From positions 4,005-68,004 of the forward strand of contig CAWELN010000028.1 in assembly GCA_963809795.1 (NCBI GenBank): a stretch of DNA of 64,000 bases, given 5' to 3'. This DNA is from DASUAS01 sp963809795. Its GTDB lineage: Bacteria > Actinomycetota > Acidimicrobiia > IMCC26256 > DASPTH01. The translations under genes and the position numbers were made by a program. This document shows positions 7,811 through 17,542 of the stretch, in pieces. Each line of letters begins with the position of its first letter. Position 1 is the first letter of the stretch. Under the pieces are notes generated by a model. That model worked only from the letters and a program-made list of their open reading frames with translations, was not told where the DNA came from and did no database searches.

Positions 7811-10800
7811 TCAGTCGAGGTCGGCGAGCTCGCGGAGGGCGCGCCGGAGGACGGCGAGGCTGGCGAGGTCGAAGACGCCGGCCCGCTCGACGTCGGCCGC
7901 GAGCGCGCGGTAACGCTCGACCGCGGGAAGGTGCGCCCCGATCCAGGCGTCGACGCGTGCGCCGGGCGGTGACGTGGCGTCGGTCTCGCGGATCACTGCG
8001 TCGGTGAGCGCGTGCACCGACTCGTAGAAGTCGTCGCGCAGCGCGGCCCGGGCCTCGGTCTGCCACCGGTCGCCGCGCGGCAACACGCCGATGCGGTCCC
8101 GGACCGTCGCGAGCGCGAGCCGCTCGTCGACCGCGAACTGCAGCCGCGCGACCGTCACCGGGTCGACGCCACGGCGCGCGCCCAGCTCGACCGCGGGAAG
8201 CGCCACCACCGCGGCGTCGCTCACGCCGACCCGCCGCGCCAGGGCGCGGGGCACCCCCGCCCGCTCCAACTGCCCGGCCCGCCCGCCGCCCCGGACGAGC
8301 TCGGGCAGGGCGGCGACGACCGCCTGCACGCCGGGACGGAACCGGTCGACGGTGGGCCCGAGCGCCAGCTCGCCGCCGTGATGCACCAGCCAGCGCGACG
8401 CCCGTTCGACCAGGCGCCGGACGGCGAGGAACATGTCGTCCTGCACCGCGGCCGGGACCGCGAGGTCGAGCGCGTCGATCTCCGCCCACGTGGTGCCGGC
8501 GTCGAACACGTCAACGGCGACGACGTGGGCACGCGCGAGGGTGGGCAGCGCGGCACCGGTCTCGTCGTGCAGGCGGGACAGGAAGCTGATGCCGGCCCGG
8601 TTGACCACCGCGTTGGCGGTCACGGTGGCGACGATCTCCCGCCGTAGCGGGTGCGACGCGATCGCCGGCTCGTAACCCGTGCGCAGGTCGGGTGGGAAGT
8701 ACGTCACCAGCGCACCGTGGAGGTAGGGATCGTCGGGCACGTCGGACGCGACCAGCGCGCGCTGGAGCTCGAGCTTGGAGTAGGCGAGCAGCACCGCGAG
8801 CTCCGGCGAGGTGAGCCCGACGCCGGCGGCGGCGCGTTCCTGCAGGGTCTTGACCGGGGGCAGGCCTTCGAGGGCGCGGTCGAGTCCCGCCGACTGCTCG
8901 AGCCGCTCCATCTGGCGCGCGTGCACGCCGACCATGGCTGCGGCCTCGACCGCCGCGATCTCCAGCGCGTTCGCCTGGGCCTCGTTGTCGGCGAGAACGA
9001 GGTCGGCGACCGCGTCGACCATGTGCGTGAGGAGCGCGTCGCGCTTCTCGGCGTCGAGCAGACCCGCCGCGATGGCTCGCTGCAGGAGGATCTTGACGTT
9101 GACCTCGTGGTCGGAGCAGTCGACGCCGGCCGAGTTGTCGATGGCGTCGGTGTTGATGCGGCCGCCGGCGAGGGCGTACTCGACCCGCGCGCGTTGGGTG
9201 AAGCCCAGGTTGCCGCCCTCGGCCACCACCCGGCACCGCAGCTCGGTGGCGTCGATTCGCACCGGGTCGTTGGTGCGATCGCCCACGTCGGCGTCGGACT
9301 CCGTCGACGCCTTCACGAACGTGCCGATCCCGCCGTTCCAGAGGAGGTCGACGGGTGCCCGCAGCACCGCGCGGACCAGCTCGTCCGGGGTCAACGGCCG
9401 GTCGTCGACGCCGAGCGCGGCGCGTGCCGCGGGCGTGAGGTCGACCGACTTGGCGCTGCGCTCGTACACCCCGCCCCCGGCGGACAGCACCATCGGGTCG
9501 TAGTCGGCCCACGACGATGCCGGGAGCTCGAACAGCCGTTGCCGCTCGGCGAAGCTGGCGGCGGGATCGGGGTCGGGATCCACGAACACGTGACGGTGGT
9601 CGAACGCGGCGATGAGCCGCAGGTGGGGCGACCGCAGGAGGCCGTTGCCGAACACGTCCCCCGACATGTCGCCGATGCCCACGACCCGCAGCGGCGCGGT
9701 GTCGGCGTCGACGCCCAGGGCACGGAAGTGGGCGCGCACCGAGATCCACGCGCCGCGCGACGTGATGCCCATCTCCTTGTGATCGAATCCCGCCGACCCG
9801 CCGGAGGCGAACGCGTCACCCAGCCAGTAGCCGTACTCGTCAGCCAGCTCGTTGGCGACGTCGGAGAAGGAGCCGGTGCCCTTGTCGGCCGCCACCACCA
9901 GGTAGGGGTCGTCACCGTCGTGGCGCACGACGCCCTCGGGCGGCACCACGCGACCGTCGACCCGGTTGTCGGTGAGCTCCAGCAACCCGCGGATGAAGGT
10001 GCGGTACCCGTCGAGCACCGCCGCGGCGACCGCGACGCGGTCGGATGCCGGGGGCGGGCGCTTCACCACGAACCCGCCCTTCGCGCCGACCGGCACGATG
10101 ACCGCGTTCTTCACCGACTGCGCCTTCATCAGACCGAGGATCTCGGTGCGGAAGTCCTCCCGCCGGTCGGACCAGCGGATGCCGCCCCGCGCGATGTCGC
10201 CGGCGCGCAGGTGGACGCCCTCCACCGCGGGGGACGCCACCCAGATCTCGTGCTGCGGCCGGGGCCGGGGCAGGAAGTCGAGCGCCTGCGGGTCGAACTT
10301 GCACGCCAGGTACGGCCGGTTCCGGTACGCGTTCGTCCGCACCACCGCCCCCACGACGTGCCCGAGCGCGCGCAGGATCCGGTCGGCATCGAGACTGGCC
10401 ACCGCGTCGATCGCGCGCCCGAGCTCGGCGACGACGGCGGCCTCGGCGGCCGGATCGCGCGGCCGCGCGGGGTCGAGGCGCTGGTGGAACCACGCGACGA
10501 TCAGGCGCACCGGCTCCGGGTTCGCCGCGAGCGTGTCGGCGAGGTACGCATCCGTGAAGCGCACGCCGGCCTGATGGAGGTACTGGCAGAGCGCGCGCAC
10601 GATCACGACGTCGCGCGCGGAGAGGCCGGCCCGGAGCACCAGCCGGTTCAGCTCGTCGTTCTCGATCGTGCCCGCCCACACCCCGAGGAAGACGTCGGCC
10701 ACGCGCGCCTGCACCGCGGGATCGCCGAGCGGGTCGCCCACCTCGTCCCGCACACCGAACGAGTAGATCCACCGCGCGATGCCGTCCGGCGCGTCGATCT

Positions 10801-12472
10801 CGTACGGGCGCTCGTCGACCACGGTCACACCGAGGTGCTCGAGGAGCGGCATGACATCGGAGAGCACGAGCGCGCCCCCGGTCCGGTAGAGCTTGATGCG
10901 CGCCACGCCGCCGACGGGCGGCTCGAGCCGGATCTCGAGGTCGCCGCCGGGATCCAGCGTCTCGAGCACGGCGACGTCGGCGACGGCAACGTCGGCGTCG
11001 ACCTCGAACTGGTAGGCGGCAGGGAACGCGCGCATCCAGTGCCGGTACGACTCGACGCCGGCCTCCTCGCCCCGCGCCTCGACGAAAGCGTCGTGCAGGT
11101 CGTCGACCCACGCGCGCACCAGCGCCGCCAGCTCGGCCTCCAGCGCCAGCGCGTCGACCGGCGGCGCGCCGTCGGGTGTGCTCACGACGACGTGCAGGCG
11201 CGCCATCACCGACTCGGTCAGCAACACGGTGAAGTCGACCTCGCTCCCGTCGAACGCGCGTCGTAACGCGTCGACCACCTGGATGCGGGCGATCGTCGTG
11301 TACCGGTCGCGCGGCAGGTACACGAGGCACGACACGAAACAGCCGCTCTGGTCGCGGCTGACGAAGAGCCGCACGCGGCGGCGCAGCCCCATGGCGACGA
11401 TGCCCAGCGCGAGCTCGGCCAGCTCCCGGGCGTCGAGCCGGAACAGCTCGTCGCGCGGGTAGGTCTCCAGCACGTGGGCGAGCTCGCGCCCGTCGTGGCT
11501 CGAAGGCCTGAGGCCCGACCGCGCCATGACCTGCGCGACCTTGCGGCGCAGCAACGGGATCGCCTCGGCCGACTGGCTGTAGACGTTCTCGGTGTAGAGG
11601 CCGAGGAGGCGGGTCTCACCCACCGCGGTGTCGTCAGGCCCGAAGCGGCGGATGTCGACCGCGTCGAGGGGCACGGCGCGGTGGACGGTGGAGTGTTGCA
11701 ACGACTTGGTGAGCGACAGCAGCCAGCCGTCGGTGGGGTCGGCGGGTTCGTGCTCGCGGAACAGCGCGCGCCCACGCGCCACCCCGAGCTCGGAGCCGGG
11801 CACGACGTCGCCGTCGACGTCCACCTCCGCCGCGGCGACGAACGTGAAGTGGTCGTCGGCGAGCCAGGCCAGGTACGTCGCCACCTCCGCCACGTCGGCG
11901 GGATCGGCATGGGGCGGCGGTCGTTCCTCCAGCCCGCGGGCGAGCTCGGCGACCCGCTCGCGCATCGCGTCCCAGTCCTCGACCGCCGCGAACACGTCGT
12001 CGACCACCGAACGCACCTCGAGGTCGAGGGCGGCCAGCACCACCGGATCGGTCTCGCGGTCGATCTCGACGTGCAGATGCGACGTCGTACCGACGCCGGG
12101 GTGCTCGAGCAGCGGGTGGAGCAGCAGGTGGAGGTCGTAGCCGCGCCGCACCAGCGCTGCGCTGACGCTGTCGACGAGGAACGGGGCGTCGTCGGTGACG
12201 ACGTCGACCGCGGTGTGAGGGGAGTCCCAGCCGTCCCGCGCCGCGCTCGGGTTCGCCACCGCCACCACCCGGCCGCCGGGCGGGCGGTCACGACCGAGTC
12301 GCAGGATGGCGATCACCGCCCCCGCCACGTCGTCGGCGCTGAGGGTGGCGAGGTCGTGGGGCTCGGCGGCGTCGAGGTAGTCGTGGACCAGCCGCTCGGT
12401 CGGCTCGTCCGCGAGGTCGGGCGCCCGCTCGTGGATCCGGGCCGCGGCGGCGGTGGCGCGGGGGTCGGTCAC
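7811..12472 (-). CDS. gdh: NAD-specific glutamate dehydrogenase, large (L-180) class
   Basis: 1,553-residue NAD-dependent glutamate dehydrogenase of the giant class (about 180 kDa in Streptomyces and Caulobacter), converting glutamate to 2-oxoglutarate and ammonium, normally in the catabolic direction. The N-terminal half holds the regulatory ACT-like segments. Catalytic motifs fall near residues 760-800 (IARGGIRWSDR, then KAQSVKNAVIVPVGAKGGF with the substrate lysine). The NAD domain follows with GSFSDVANELA, GGSAGFDHK and VVGIGDMSGDVFGNG near residue 935. The GTG at 12472 is preferred to a longer frame because TAAGGT (12480-12485) precedes it by 7 bases and the longer frame would run into the divergent gene at 12567. 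It links the nearby nitrogen genes to glutamate use. Confidence 0.95.
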   Translation of the reverse strand: MTDPRATAAAARIHERAPDLADEPTERLVHDYLDAAEPHDLATLSADDVAGAVIAILRLGRDRPPGGRVVAVANPSAARDGWDSPHTAVDVVTDDAPFLVDSVSAALVRRGYDLHLLLHPLLEHPGVGTTSHLHVEIDRETDPVVLAALDLEVRSVVDDVFAAVEDWDAMRERVAELARGLEERPPPHADPADVAEVATYLAWLADDHFTFVAAAEVDVDGDVVPGSELGVARGRALFREHEPADPTDGWLLSLTKSLQHSTVHRAVPLDAVDIRRFGPDDTAVGETRLLGLYTENVYSQSAEAIPLLRRKVAQVMARSGLRPSSHDGRELAHVLETYPRDELFRLDARELAELALGIVAMGLRRRVRLFVSRDQSGCFVSCLVYLPRDRYTTIARIQVVDALRRAFDGSEVDFTVLLTESVMARLHVVVSTPDGAPPVDALALEAELAALVRAWVDDLHDAFVEARGEEAGVESYRHWMRAFPAAYQFEVDADVAVADVAVLETLDPGGDLEIRLEPPVGGVARIKLYRTGGALVLSDVMPLLEHLGVTVVDERPYEIDAPDGIARWIYSFGVRDEVGDPLGDPAVQARVADVFLGVWAGTIENDELNRLVLRAGLSARDVVIVRALCQYLHQAGVRFTDAYLADTLAANPEPVRLIVAWFHQRLDPARPRDPAAEAAVVAELGRAIDAVASLDADRILRALGHVVGAVVRTNAYRNRPYLACKFDPQALDFLPRPRPQHEIWVASPAVEGVHLRAGDIARGGIRWSDRREDFRTEILGLMKAQSVKNAVIVPVGAKGGFVVKRPPPASDRVAVAAAVLDGYRTFIRGLLELTDNRVDGRVVPPEGVVRHDGDDPYLVVAADKGTGSFSDVANELADEYGYWLGDAFASGGSAGFDHKEMGITSRGAWISVRAHFRALGVDADTAPLRVVGIGDMSGDVFGNGLLRSPHLRLIAAFDHRHVFVDPDPDPAASFAERQRLFELPASSWADYDPMVLSAGGGVYERSAKSVDLTPAARAALGVDDRPLTPDELVRAVLRAPVDLLWNGGIGTFVKASTESDADVGDRTNDPVRIDATELRCRVVAEGGNLGFTQRARVEYALAGGRINTDAIDNSAGVDCSDHEVNVKILLQRAIAAGLLDAEKRDALLTHMVDAVADLVLADNEAQANALEIAAVEAAAMVGVHARQMERLEQSAGLDRALEGLPPVKTLQERAAAGVGLTSPELAVLLAYSKLELQRALVASDVPDDPYLHGALVTYFPPDLRTGYEPAIASHPLRREIVATVTANAVVNRAGISFLSRLHDETGAALPTLARAHVVAVDVFDAGTTWAEIDALDLAVPAAVQDDMFLAVRRLVERASRWLVHHGGELALGPTVDRFRPGVQAVVAALPELVRGGGRAGQLERAGVPRALARRVGVSDAAVVALPAVELGARRGVDPVTVARLQFAVDERLALATVRDRIGVLPRGDRWQTEARAALRDDFYESVHALTDAVIRETDATSPPGARVDAWIGAHLPAVERYRALAADVERAGVFDLASLAVLRRALRELADLD

Positions 12473-12566
12473 GGCGCCCACCTTATGGAAGGCCGGTCCG
12501 CCACCTCGCCGTCCCGACGCGGCATGCTCTCCGCCCCTGCCGCTCGCGACCCGAGGAACCCGCCCG

Positions 12567-12770
12567 ATGGACGTCGTCGACCTGACCCCCGAGACCATGG
12601 AGTGCATGCGCTGCCACCGCGAGGCACCGATGCGCTTCTACGGCCTGTGCACCGAGTGCCGCGGCGAGCTGCGGGCGAAGTACGACCGCGGGGCGCGGGT
12701 GGTGGAGGTCGCCGACTACGAGCCCAAGATGAACGTCACCCCGAACGCGGTCGCGTTGAAGGACGACTGA
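12567..12770 (+). CDS. small zinc-ribbon-like protein
   Basis: 67 aa. It contains CMRCH near residue 13 and LCTEC near residue 28, a CxxC-x11-CxxC spacing typical of a small zinc ribbon, followed by a charged helix (RGELRAKYDRG). It is divergent from the glutamate dehydrogenase gene with 94 bp between starts. No function can be assigned; compact CxxC pairs like these are common in small regulatory or ribosome-associated proteins. Confidence 0.7.
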   Translation: MDVVDLTPETMECMRCHREAPMRFYGLCTECRGELRAKYDRGARVVEVADYEPKMNVTPNAVALKDD

Positions 12771-12796
12771 CACCCCTCCATCGGCTCCGCTGCATC

Positions 12797-13567
12797 TCAG
12801 ACGCCGTAGGCACCGTCGACGTCGATCACCTGGCCGCTGACGTAGCCGGCGCGGGGGGAGGCGAGGAAGCAGACCGCTTCGGCGATGTCGACGGCGGTCC
12901 CGAACGTGCGCATCGGGATGTTGCGCCGGGCCGCATCGAGGGCGGCGTCGTCGAGGTCGCCCGCCTCGCGGAGGCGGAGGAACATGCCGTCGGTGATCAT
13001 GCCCGGTCCGACGCAGTTGGCCCGCACCCCGAACCGGCCCTCCTCCACCGCCAGCGCGCGCACCAGCGCCTCGATCGTGCCCTTCGGCGCGACCGAGAGC
13101 GCGTCACGCGGCGGGTGACGACGGCCGCCGGCGCTGGTGACCACGACGATGCTGCCCCCGCTGGCGCGCAGGTGCGGGACGGCCGGTTGCACCACGTCGT
13201 AGAACGCCATCACCTCCTGGTCGAGGTGGTCGCGGAAGGCGGCCGGCTCGACCGCGCTGGCGTAGACCTGGTGCACCAGCGGGCCGGCCGCGTGCACGAG
13301 CGTGTGCATGCCCCCGAACCGTTCGGCGACGCCGTCGACGAACGCGGCAGTGGCCTCGGCGTCGAGGAGGTCGACCCGCACCGCTTCGGCGCGCCGGCCC
13401 GCGGCCTCGACGTCGGCCGCGACCGCGCGCGCGGCGTCCTCGTTGCCGCGATAGGTGAGCGCGACATCGCTGCCGCGGGCGGCGAGGAGCCGGCACACCG
13501 CCGCACCCAGGCCGCCGCTGCCCCCGGTCACGACGGCGACGCCGGGCCGATCGCCGAAGTCGTTCAC
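12797..13567 (-). CDS. short-chain dehydrogenase/reductase-like protein lacking the catalytic Tyr
   Basis: 256 aa, last gene of a P450/SnoaL-like/SDR operon. The Rossmann motif VTGGSGGLG, the NNAG-equivalent VHAAG, and the C-terminal QVIDVDGAYGV are SDR features. In the active site the usual YxxxK reads SVAPK: the lysine is present but serine replaces tyrosine (the codon is TCG, around 13103). The upstream Ser of the triad (VVTSAG) is present. The GTG at 13567 overlaps the stop of the SnoaL-like gene (GTGA), so translation is probably coupled. It is probably a specialised or weakly active reductase. Confidence 0.8.
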   Translation of the reverse strand: MNDFGDRPGVAVVTGGSGGLGAAVCRLLAARGSDVALTYRGNEDAARAVAADVEAAGRRAEAVRVDLLDAEATAAFVDGVAERFGGMHTLVHAAGPLVHQVYASAVEPAAFRDHLDQEVMAFYDVVQPAVPHLRASGGSIVVVTSAGGRRHPPRDALSVAPKGTIEALVRALAVEEGRFGVRANCVGPGMITDGMFLRLREAGDLDDAALDAARRNIPMRTFGTAVDIAEAVCFLASPRAGYVSGQVIDVDGAYGV

Positions 13568-14085
13568 GGCCGGAGCGCCTCGTCGTAGAGCGGATCGCGG
13601 CGGTCGCGTCGCCCGCGGCGCCCGTCGCGCTCGGGCGCGATCGACCACTGCTGCTCCGGCGTCACCTTCTCCGTCCACTCCCGCACCGCCACGCGCGCGG
13701 CGATGCGCCAGCGGCCGTCGCGCCGCTCGAAGCGGTCGACGTACCGGAAGCCGGTGGTGAAGTTCCGGCGGTGGTCTTCGGGCGGATGGCCCCAGTGGTG
13801 CGCCACGCCGTACGTCTCGCACCGCGCCCGGTCGCCGACCACCTCGACCAGCTGGTTCGCCACGAGGTGCATGGTCCCTTCGAAGCGCGTCAGCACCTCG
13901 CCGACCCAGGCGACGTACTCGTCGCGCGTCCCCACGAACGTGCCGTGCTCGTCGGTGGCGTCGGCGTGGTAGCAGTCGCGTACCAGCTCGAGGTCGAGGC
14001 GGTCGACGCCACGGCAGTAGCGCAGCACCACGGCCCGGATCTCCTGCTCGTCGAGCAGCCGCTGGACGTCGGGGTCAGCCGCCAC
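13564..14085 (-). CDS. SnoaL-like/nuclear transport factor 2 fold protein
   Basis: 173 aa of the SnoaL-like/NTF2 cone-barrel superfamily: EIRAVVLRYCRGVDRLD at residues 14-30, LVRDCYHADATDEHG, then TMHLVANQLVEVVGD, FRYVDRFERRDGRWRI and a polar, arginine-rich tail. Family members are small hydratases, isomerases or dehydratases of hydrophobic substrates, often in polyketide or steroid pathways. The GTG at 14085 overlaps the P450 stop by 11 bp, and the end overlaps the SDR start. Confidence 0.8.
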   Translation of the reverse strand: MAADPDVQRLLDEQEIRAVVLRYCRGVDRLDLELVRDCYHADATDEHGTFVGTRDEYVAWVGEVLTRFEGTMHLVANQLVEVVGDRARCETYGVAHHWGHPPEDHRRNFTTGFRYVDRFERRDGRWRIAARVAVREWTEKVTPEQQWSIAPERDGRRGRRDRRDPLYDEALRP

Positions 14086-15262
14086 CGGTACCCGCTCCCG
14101 CGCCGACGGGGATCGACACCGGGACGCTCGTCGGCCCCTGCACGTTGCCCGAATGGAGGAACTCGACCGCGTCCTCGTCGACCTCGTACTCCGGGTACCG
14201 GGCGAGGAACTCCTGCAACGCCACCCGTGCCTCCAGGCGCGCCACCGCGGCGCCGAGACAGACGTGGGCGCCGTGCCCGAAGGCGAGGATCCGCGGATTG
14301 GTGCGGGTGACGTCGAACTCGTCCGGCCGGTCGAACTCACGCGGGTCGCGGTTGCCGGACCCGAGGAGCAGCACGACCTTGGCGCCTGCCGGCATCACGG
14401 TGTCGTGGAGCTCGACGTCGTGCGTGACGGTGCGGGCCATGTACTGCGTCGGGCTGGTGTAGCGCAGGAGCTCCTCGACCGCGCCGTTCATCGCCTCCGG
14501 GTGCGCAAGGACCGCGGCGCGCGACTCGGGGTGGCTGGCGAACAACCGCACGCCGTTGGCGATCAGCTTCGACGTCGTCTCGTGGCCCCCGGCGATGAGG
14601 AGGAGGCAGAAGCCGATGACCTGTTGGTCGGTGAGCGGCGCGCCGTCGACCTCGGCCTCGACGAGCAGGCTCAGGATGTCGTCGTCGGGCTGCGCCCGGC
14701 GCGCCTCGCTCAGCTGGTGGGCGAGGACGGCCATGTTCATCGCCCCCTCGGCGGCGGCCGGGGGCGGCACCGGGTTGCCCGGCTCGCGGGTGAGGAGGTC
14801 GTCGGTCCAGCGGCGGGCATCGTCGTGTCGCGCCGGCGGGATGCCGAGCAGGGTGCCCACGACCGTCGTGGGCAGGAGCGCGGAGAACTCGTGCACCACG
14901 TCGAACTCGGAACGGCCGGCGAGCGAGTCGAGCAGCTCGTTCGTCCACGTGCGCACGCGCGGCTCCAGCTCCGCGATGCGGCGGGGTGTGAACCGGCGCG
15001 CGATGAGCTTGCGCATCTGCGTGTGCTCGGGCGGATCCATCTCGATCATCGACTTCAGGGCGGCGTCGGTGTGCTCGATCGCCACGCCGCCGGTCGACGT
15101 GTACGTGTCGGGGTCGTGCAGCGCGTCGAGCACGTCGTCGAAGCGCGACAACGCCCAGAAGTCGAGGCGCTCGTTGTGGTACACGGGCGCGTGCTCCCGC
15201 AGCCACGCGTACGTGGGGTACGGATCGCGGTGGAACCCGTAGTCGAACGGGTCGAGCTCCAC
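14075..15262 (-). CDS. cytochrome P450
   Basis: 395-aa soluble bacterial P450, first gene of an operon with a SnoaL-like protein and an SDR. The I-helix AGGHETT near residue 233 carries the acid-alcohol pair for O2 activation. ExxR is seen in VEELLRYTSP, and the haem loop FGHGAHVCLG near residue 330 carries the cysteine ligand. No membrane anchor is present. The GTG start precedes ELDPFDYGFHRDPYP, a normal N-terminus for this class. Redox partner genes are not adjacent. The substrate is unknown, though the operon suggests hydroxylation followed by alcohol oxidation. Confidence 0.93.
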   Translation of the reverse strand: MELDPFDYGFHRDPYPTYAWLREHAPVYHNERLDFWALSRFDDVLDALHDPDTYTSTGGVAIEHTDAALKSMIEMDPPEHTQMRKLIARRFTPRRIAELEPRVRTWTNELLDSLAGRSEFDVVHEFSALLPTTVVGTLLGIPPARHDDARRWTDDLLTREPGNPVPPPAAAEGAMNMAVLAHQLSEARRAQPDDDILSLLVEAEVDGAPLTDQQVIGFCLLLIAGGHETTSKLIANGVRLFASHPESRAAVLAHPEAMNGAVEELLRYTSPTQYMARTVTHDVELHDTVMPAGAKVVLLLGSGNRDPREFDRPDEFDVTRTNPRILAFGHGAHVCLGAAVARLEARVALQEFLARYPEYEVDEDAVEFLHSGNVQGPTSVPVSIPVGAGAGTGGG

Positions 15263-15281
15263 CGCGACCTCAGCCCCCGCG

Positions 15282-15800
15282 TCAGACCCGGGCCAAGGCG
15301 AGCTTGGCGAGGTCGACGAGCTGGGCCTTGTCGTCGTACGCGTGGATCGGCAGCGGATCGGTGATCAGGAAGTTGCCCTGCACGCCGAGCAGCACGGCGC
15401 CCTTCAGCACGTTGACGACCTGCAACTTCTGCGCGTAGAGCGCGTTCGGCAAGCCGTCGACCGGTGCATACGTCTGCGTGATCTTCTTCAGGCCCGCGTA
15501 CGCGGGCTTGGCCTTGGTGGTCGTCAGGTGCACGATGACGGTGCCGTCGGGCCGGTCGGCGTTCGCGCCGACCTGGAACTCGCACTGCGTGCTCACCGGG
15601 GTGCTGAAGCCCTTCTTGCCGCTCGACACCGTGCCGCCGAACGCGGTCTGGATGTCGGCCTTGCTGAGCACCTTGCACGGGCTCGTGGTGGCGGCCCCGC
15701 CCGGTGCGGCGAACATGCCGAACATCGCAGTGGTGAGCGCCAGGGCACCGGCCACCGCCCCCGCCGCGGTGCCCGCCCGCCTGCCGGTCAGCCTGCTCAT
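15282..15800 (-). CDS. secreted hypothetical protein (DUF3558-like features)
   Basis: 172 aa with a signal peptide (basic SRLTGRR, hydrophobic alanine-rich core, cleavage around GGAA-TT). The mature part starts with a CKVLSKADIQTAFGG-like segment and has a second cysteine in TQCEFQV, the pattern of DUF3558-type exported proteins, but there is no lipobox cysteine at the signal cleavage site. The ATG at 15800 is chosen because AGGAGA lies just upstream and it gives a proper signal peptide; a longer frame adds a non-signal stretch. It follows the hairpin terminator of amt and precedes the P450 operon by only 19 bp. Confidence 0.7.
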   Translation of the reverse strand: MSRLTGRRAGTAAGAVAGALALTTAMFGMFAAPGGAATTSPCKVLSKADIQTAFGGTVSSGKKGFSTPVSTQCEFQVGANADRPDGTVIVHLTTTKAKPAYAGLKKITQTYAPVDGLPNALYAQKLQVVNVLKGAVLLGVQGNFLITDPLPIHAYDDKAQLVDLAKLALARV

Positions 15801-15858
15801 GTCGCTCGTTCTCCTGTGCACGGCCCCGCCCCTGCCCGGCGCCAATCTAGACCGCACG

Positions 15859-15894
15859 CGAAAGGAGCCGGACCGAACGGCCCGGCTCCTTTCG
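15859..15894 (-). terminator. strong hairpin terminator downstream of the first amt
   Basis: Perfect 13-bp arms CGAAAGGAGCCGG (15859-15871) and CCGGCTCCTTTCG (15882-15894) with a 10-base loop, 41 bp beyond the minus-strand stop of amt. It separates amt from the secreted-protein gene. There is no extended T-tract. Confidence 0.7.
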
Positions 15895-15935
15895 TTGCCC
15901 CTCCACTGCCCTCAGGAGGCGACGCTCCGTTGCGT

Positions 15936-17532
15936 CTAGTCGCTGGTGGGCAGGTGGATGTCGGACGGTGGTGCGGTCACCGTCGGTGCGCTCGCGGTCG
16001 CGGTCTCGAGCGAAGGCGGCAACGGCGAGTACCCCATGTACGCGTATTCGGGGTGGTACGCCGGCGCACCGTGGTCGTGGATGTCGAGACCCTCGATCTC
16101 CCCGGCCTCGGAGACCCGCAGGATGCCGATCGCCTTCACCCCGTACATCAGCAGCAGGCCGGCGGCGAGTGTCGCGGCCGTGATGATCACACTGCCCTTG
16201 ATCTGGGCGACGAGCTGGTTGGCGTTCCCGCCGTAGAGCACCCCCTTCACGGTCGCCCCGTCACCACCGACGTAGTTGCCCACGGCGAACAGCCCGAGGC
16301 TGATCGTGCCCCAGATGCCGCAGGCGCCGTGCACCGCGAACGCCCCGCAGGGGTCGTCGACCCGGATCCACTCGGTGAAGTCCACCGCCAGCACCACGAT
16401 CGCTCCCGCGATCGCACCGATGGCGATCGCACCGGTGGGCGACACCCAGTAACACGGACAGGTGATGGCCACCAGGCCGGCGAGGAGGCCGTTGATCGAG
16501 ATGCCGACGTCCCACTTCTTGGCCCGGGGGTACACCCAGATCACCCCGACCAGCGCACCGGCGCAGGCCGCGAGCGTCGTGTTGGTGGCGATGCGGCCGA
16601 TGCCCTCGAAGTCCATGGCCGAGAGCGTGCTGCCGGGGTTGAACCCGTACCAACCGAACCAGAGGATGACGCCACCGAGGGCGGCGAGCGTCATGTTGTG
16701 ACCTGGTGGCAGATCCCCCACCGTCACGCTTGAACTTGCGGCCGATACGGGGGCCGAGCGCGATCGCCCCGGCGATGGCGAGCACGCCACCGACCGTGTG
16801 GACGACGGTCGAGCCGGCGAAGTCACGGAACGGGGTGGTGGCGAGGTCCTTCGCCGGGATGCCGGCCTTGCCCAGCCAGCCGTCGGGGCCCCACACCCAG
16901 TGACCGAAGATCGGGTAGATGAACCCACTCACCACGACGCTGTAGAGGAGGTCGCCGGCGAAGCGGGTGCGACCGACCATGGCGCCCGACACGATCGTGC
17001 TGGCGGTGTCGGCGAAGGCGAACTGGAAGATGAAGAACGCCATGAACGCCACGCCGGTGTCGAACAACCCCCCGTAGGTGTACGTGTGCGGCACGCCCTG
17101 CAGGAAGAAGTAGTGGTAGCCGATCCAGCCGTTCCCGGGACCGAACATGAACGCGAACCCGAACGCGTAGAAGAGGATCCCGCACAGGGCGGTGTCCACG
17201 ATGCACTCGATCATGACGTTCGAGACCTCGCGGGTCCGGGCGAAGCCGCCCTCGAGCATCATGAAGCCCGCCTGCATGAAGAACACCAGGAATGCGGTGA
17301 CGCACACCCAGGCGGTGTTGATCGCGCTGATCGAGGTCGTCAGCTGGGCCTTCAGGTCGGTCGCCGCACTGTGCACCGGTGTGGCGCTGGCGACCTGGGT
17401 GCTGAAGAGGTAGGCGAACGCATAGATCATGCCGATGACGGCCGCGAGGCCGATCATCTTGCCGCCCATTCGGGCGTACATCATCTTGCGCCGCACCGGA
17501 TTCTTGATGTTGGTGCGCAGTGTGTTGATCAT
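15936..17532 (-). CDS. amt: ammonium transporter Amt (first copy), +1 frameshift
   Basis: Integral membrane ammonium channel, about 531 aa once one base is removed. The N-terminal frame carries MLEGGFARTREVSNVM, AFADTASTIVSGAMVGR, GHWVWGPDGWL and DFAGSTVVHTVGG. The C-terminal frame carries PPGHNMTLAALGG, WFGWYGFNPGST, CPCYWVSP, TEWIRVDDP and GVLYGGNANQL. The two join at a run of five C (16715-16719, plus strand), where the paralogue at 60.9-62.5 kb reads in frame, so one extra base is likely. A long cytoplasmic tail ends YHPEYAYMGYSPLPPS...PPSDIHLP and is shared with the paralogue. The ATG at 17532 is aligned to the paralogue's start; there is no clear SD, but a conserved block lies directly upstream. 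It is downstream of glnD, so the operon order is glnB-glnD-amt. Confidence 0.92.
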
Positions 17533-17542
17533 GGGCGCCAGA

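Noticed and set aside
8651..11266. 871-codon open frame on the plus strand opposite glutamate dehydrogenase
   Set aside because: High-GC codon bias on the opposite strand keeps this frame open. The translation is low-complexity (runs of G, R, V, H, D) with no domain, while the minus strand has clear enzyme motifs.
16715..16719. programmed frameshift in amt
   Set aside because: The two paralogues are shifted at different places (16715 and 61150) and the shift in each is +1 in a C/G run, matching the error pattern seen in many other genes here.
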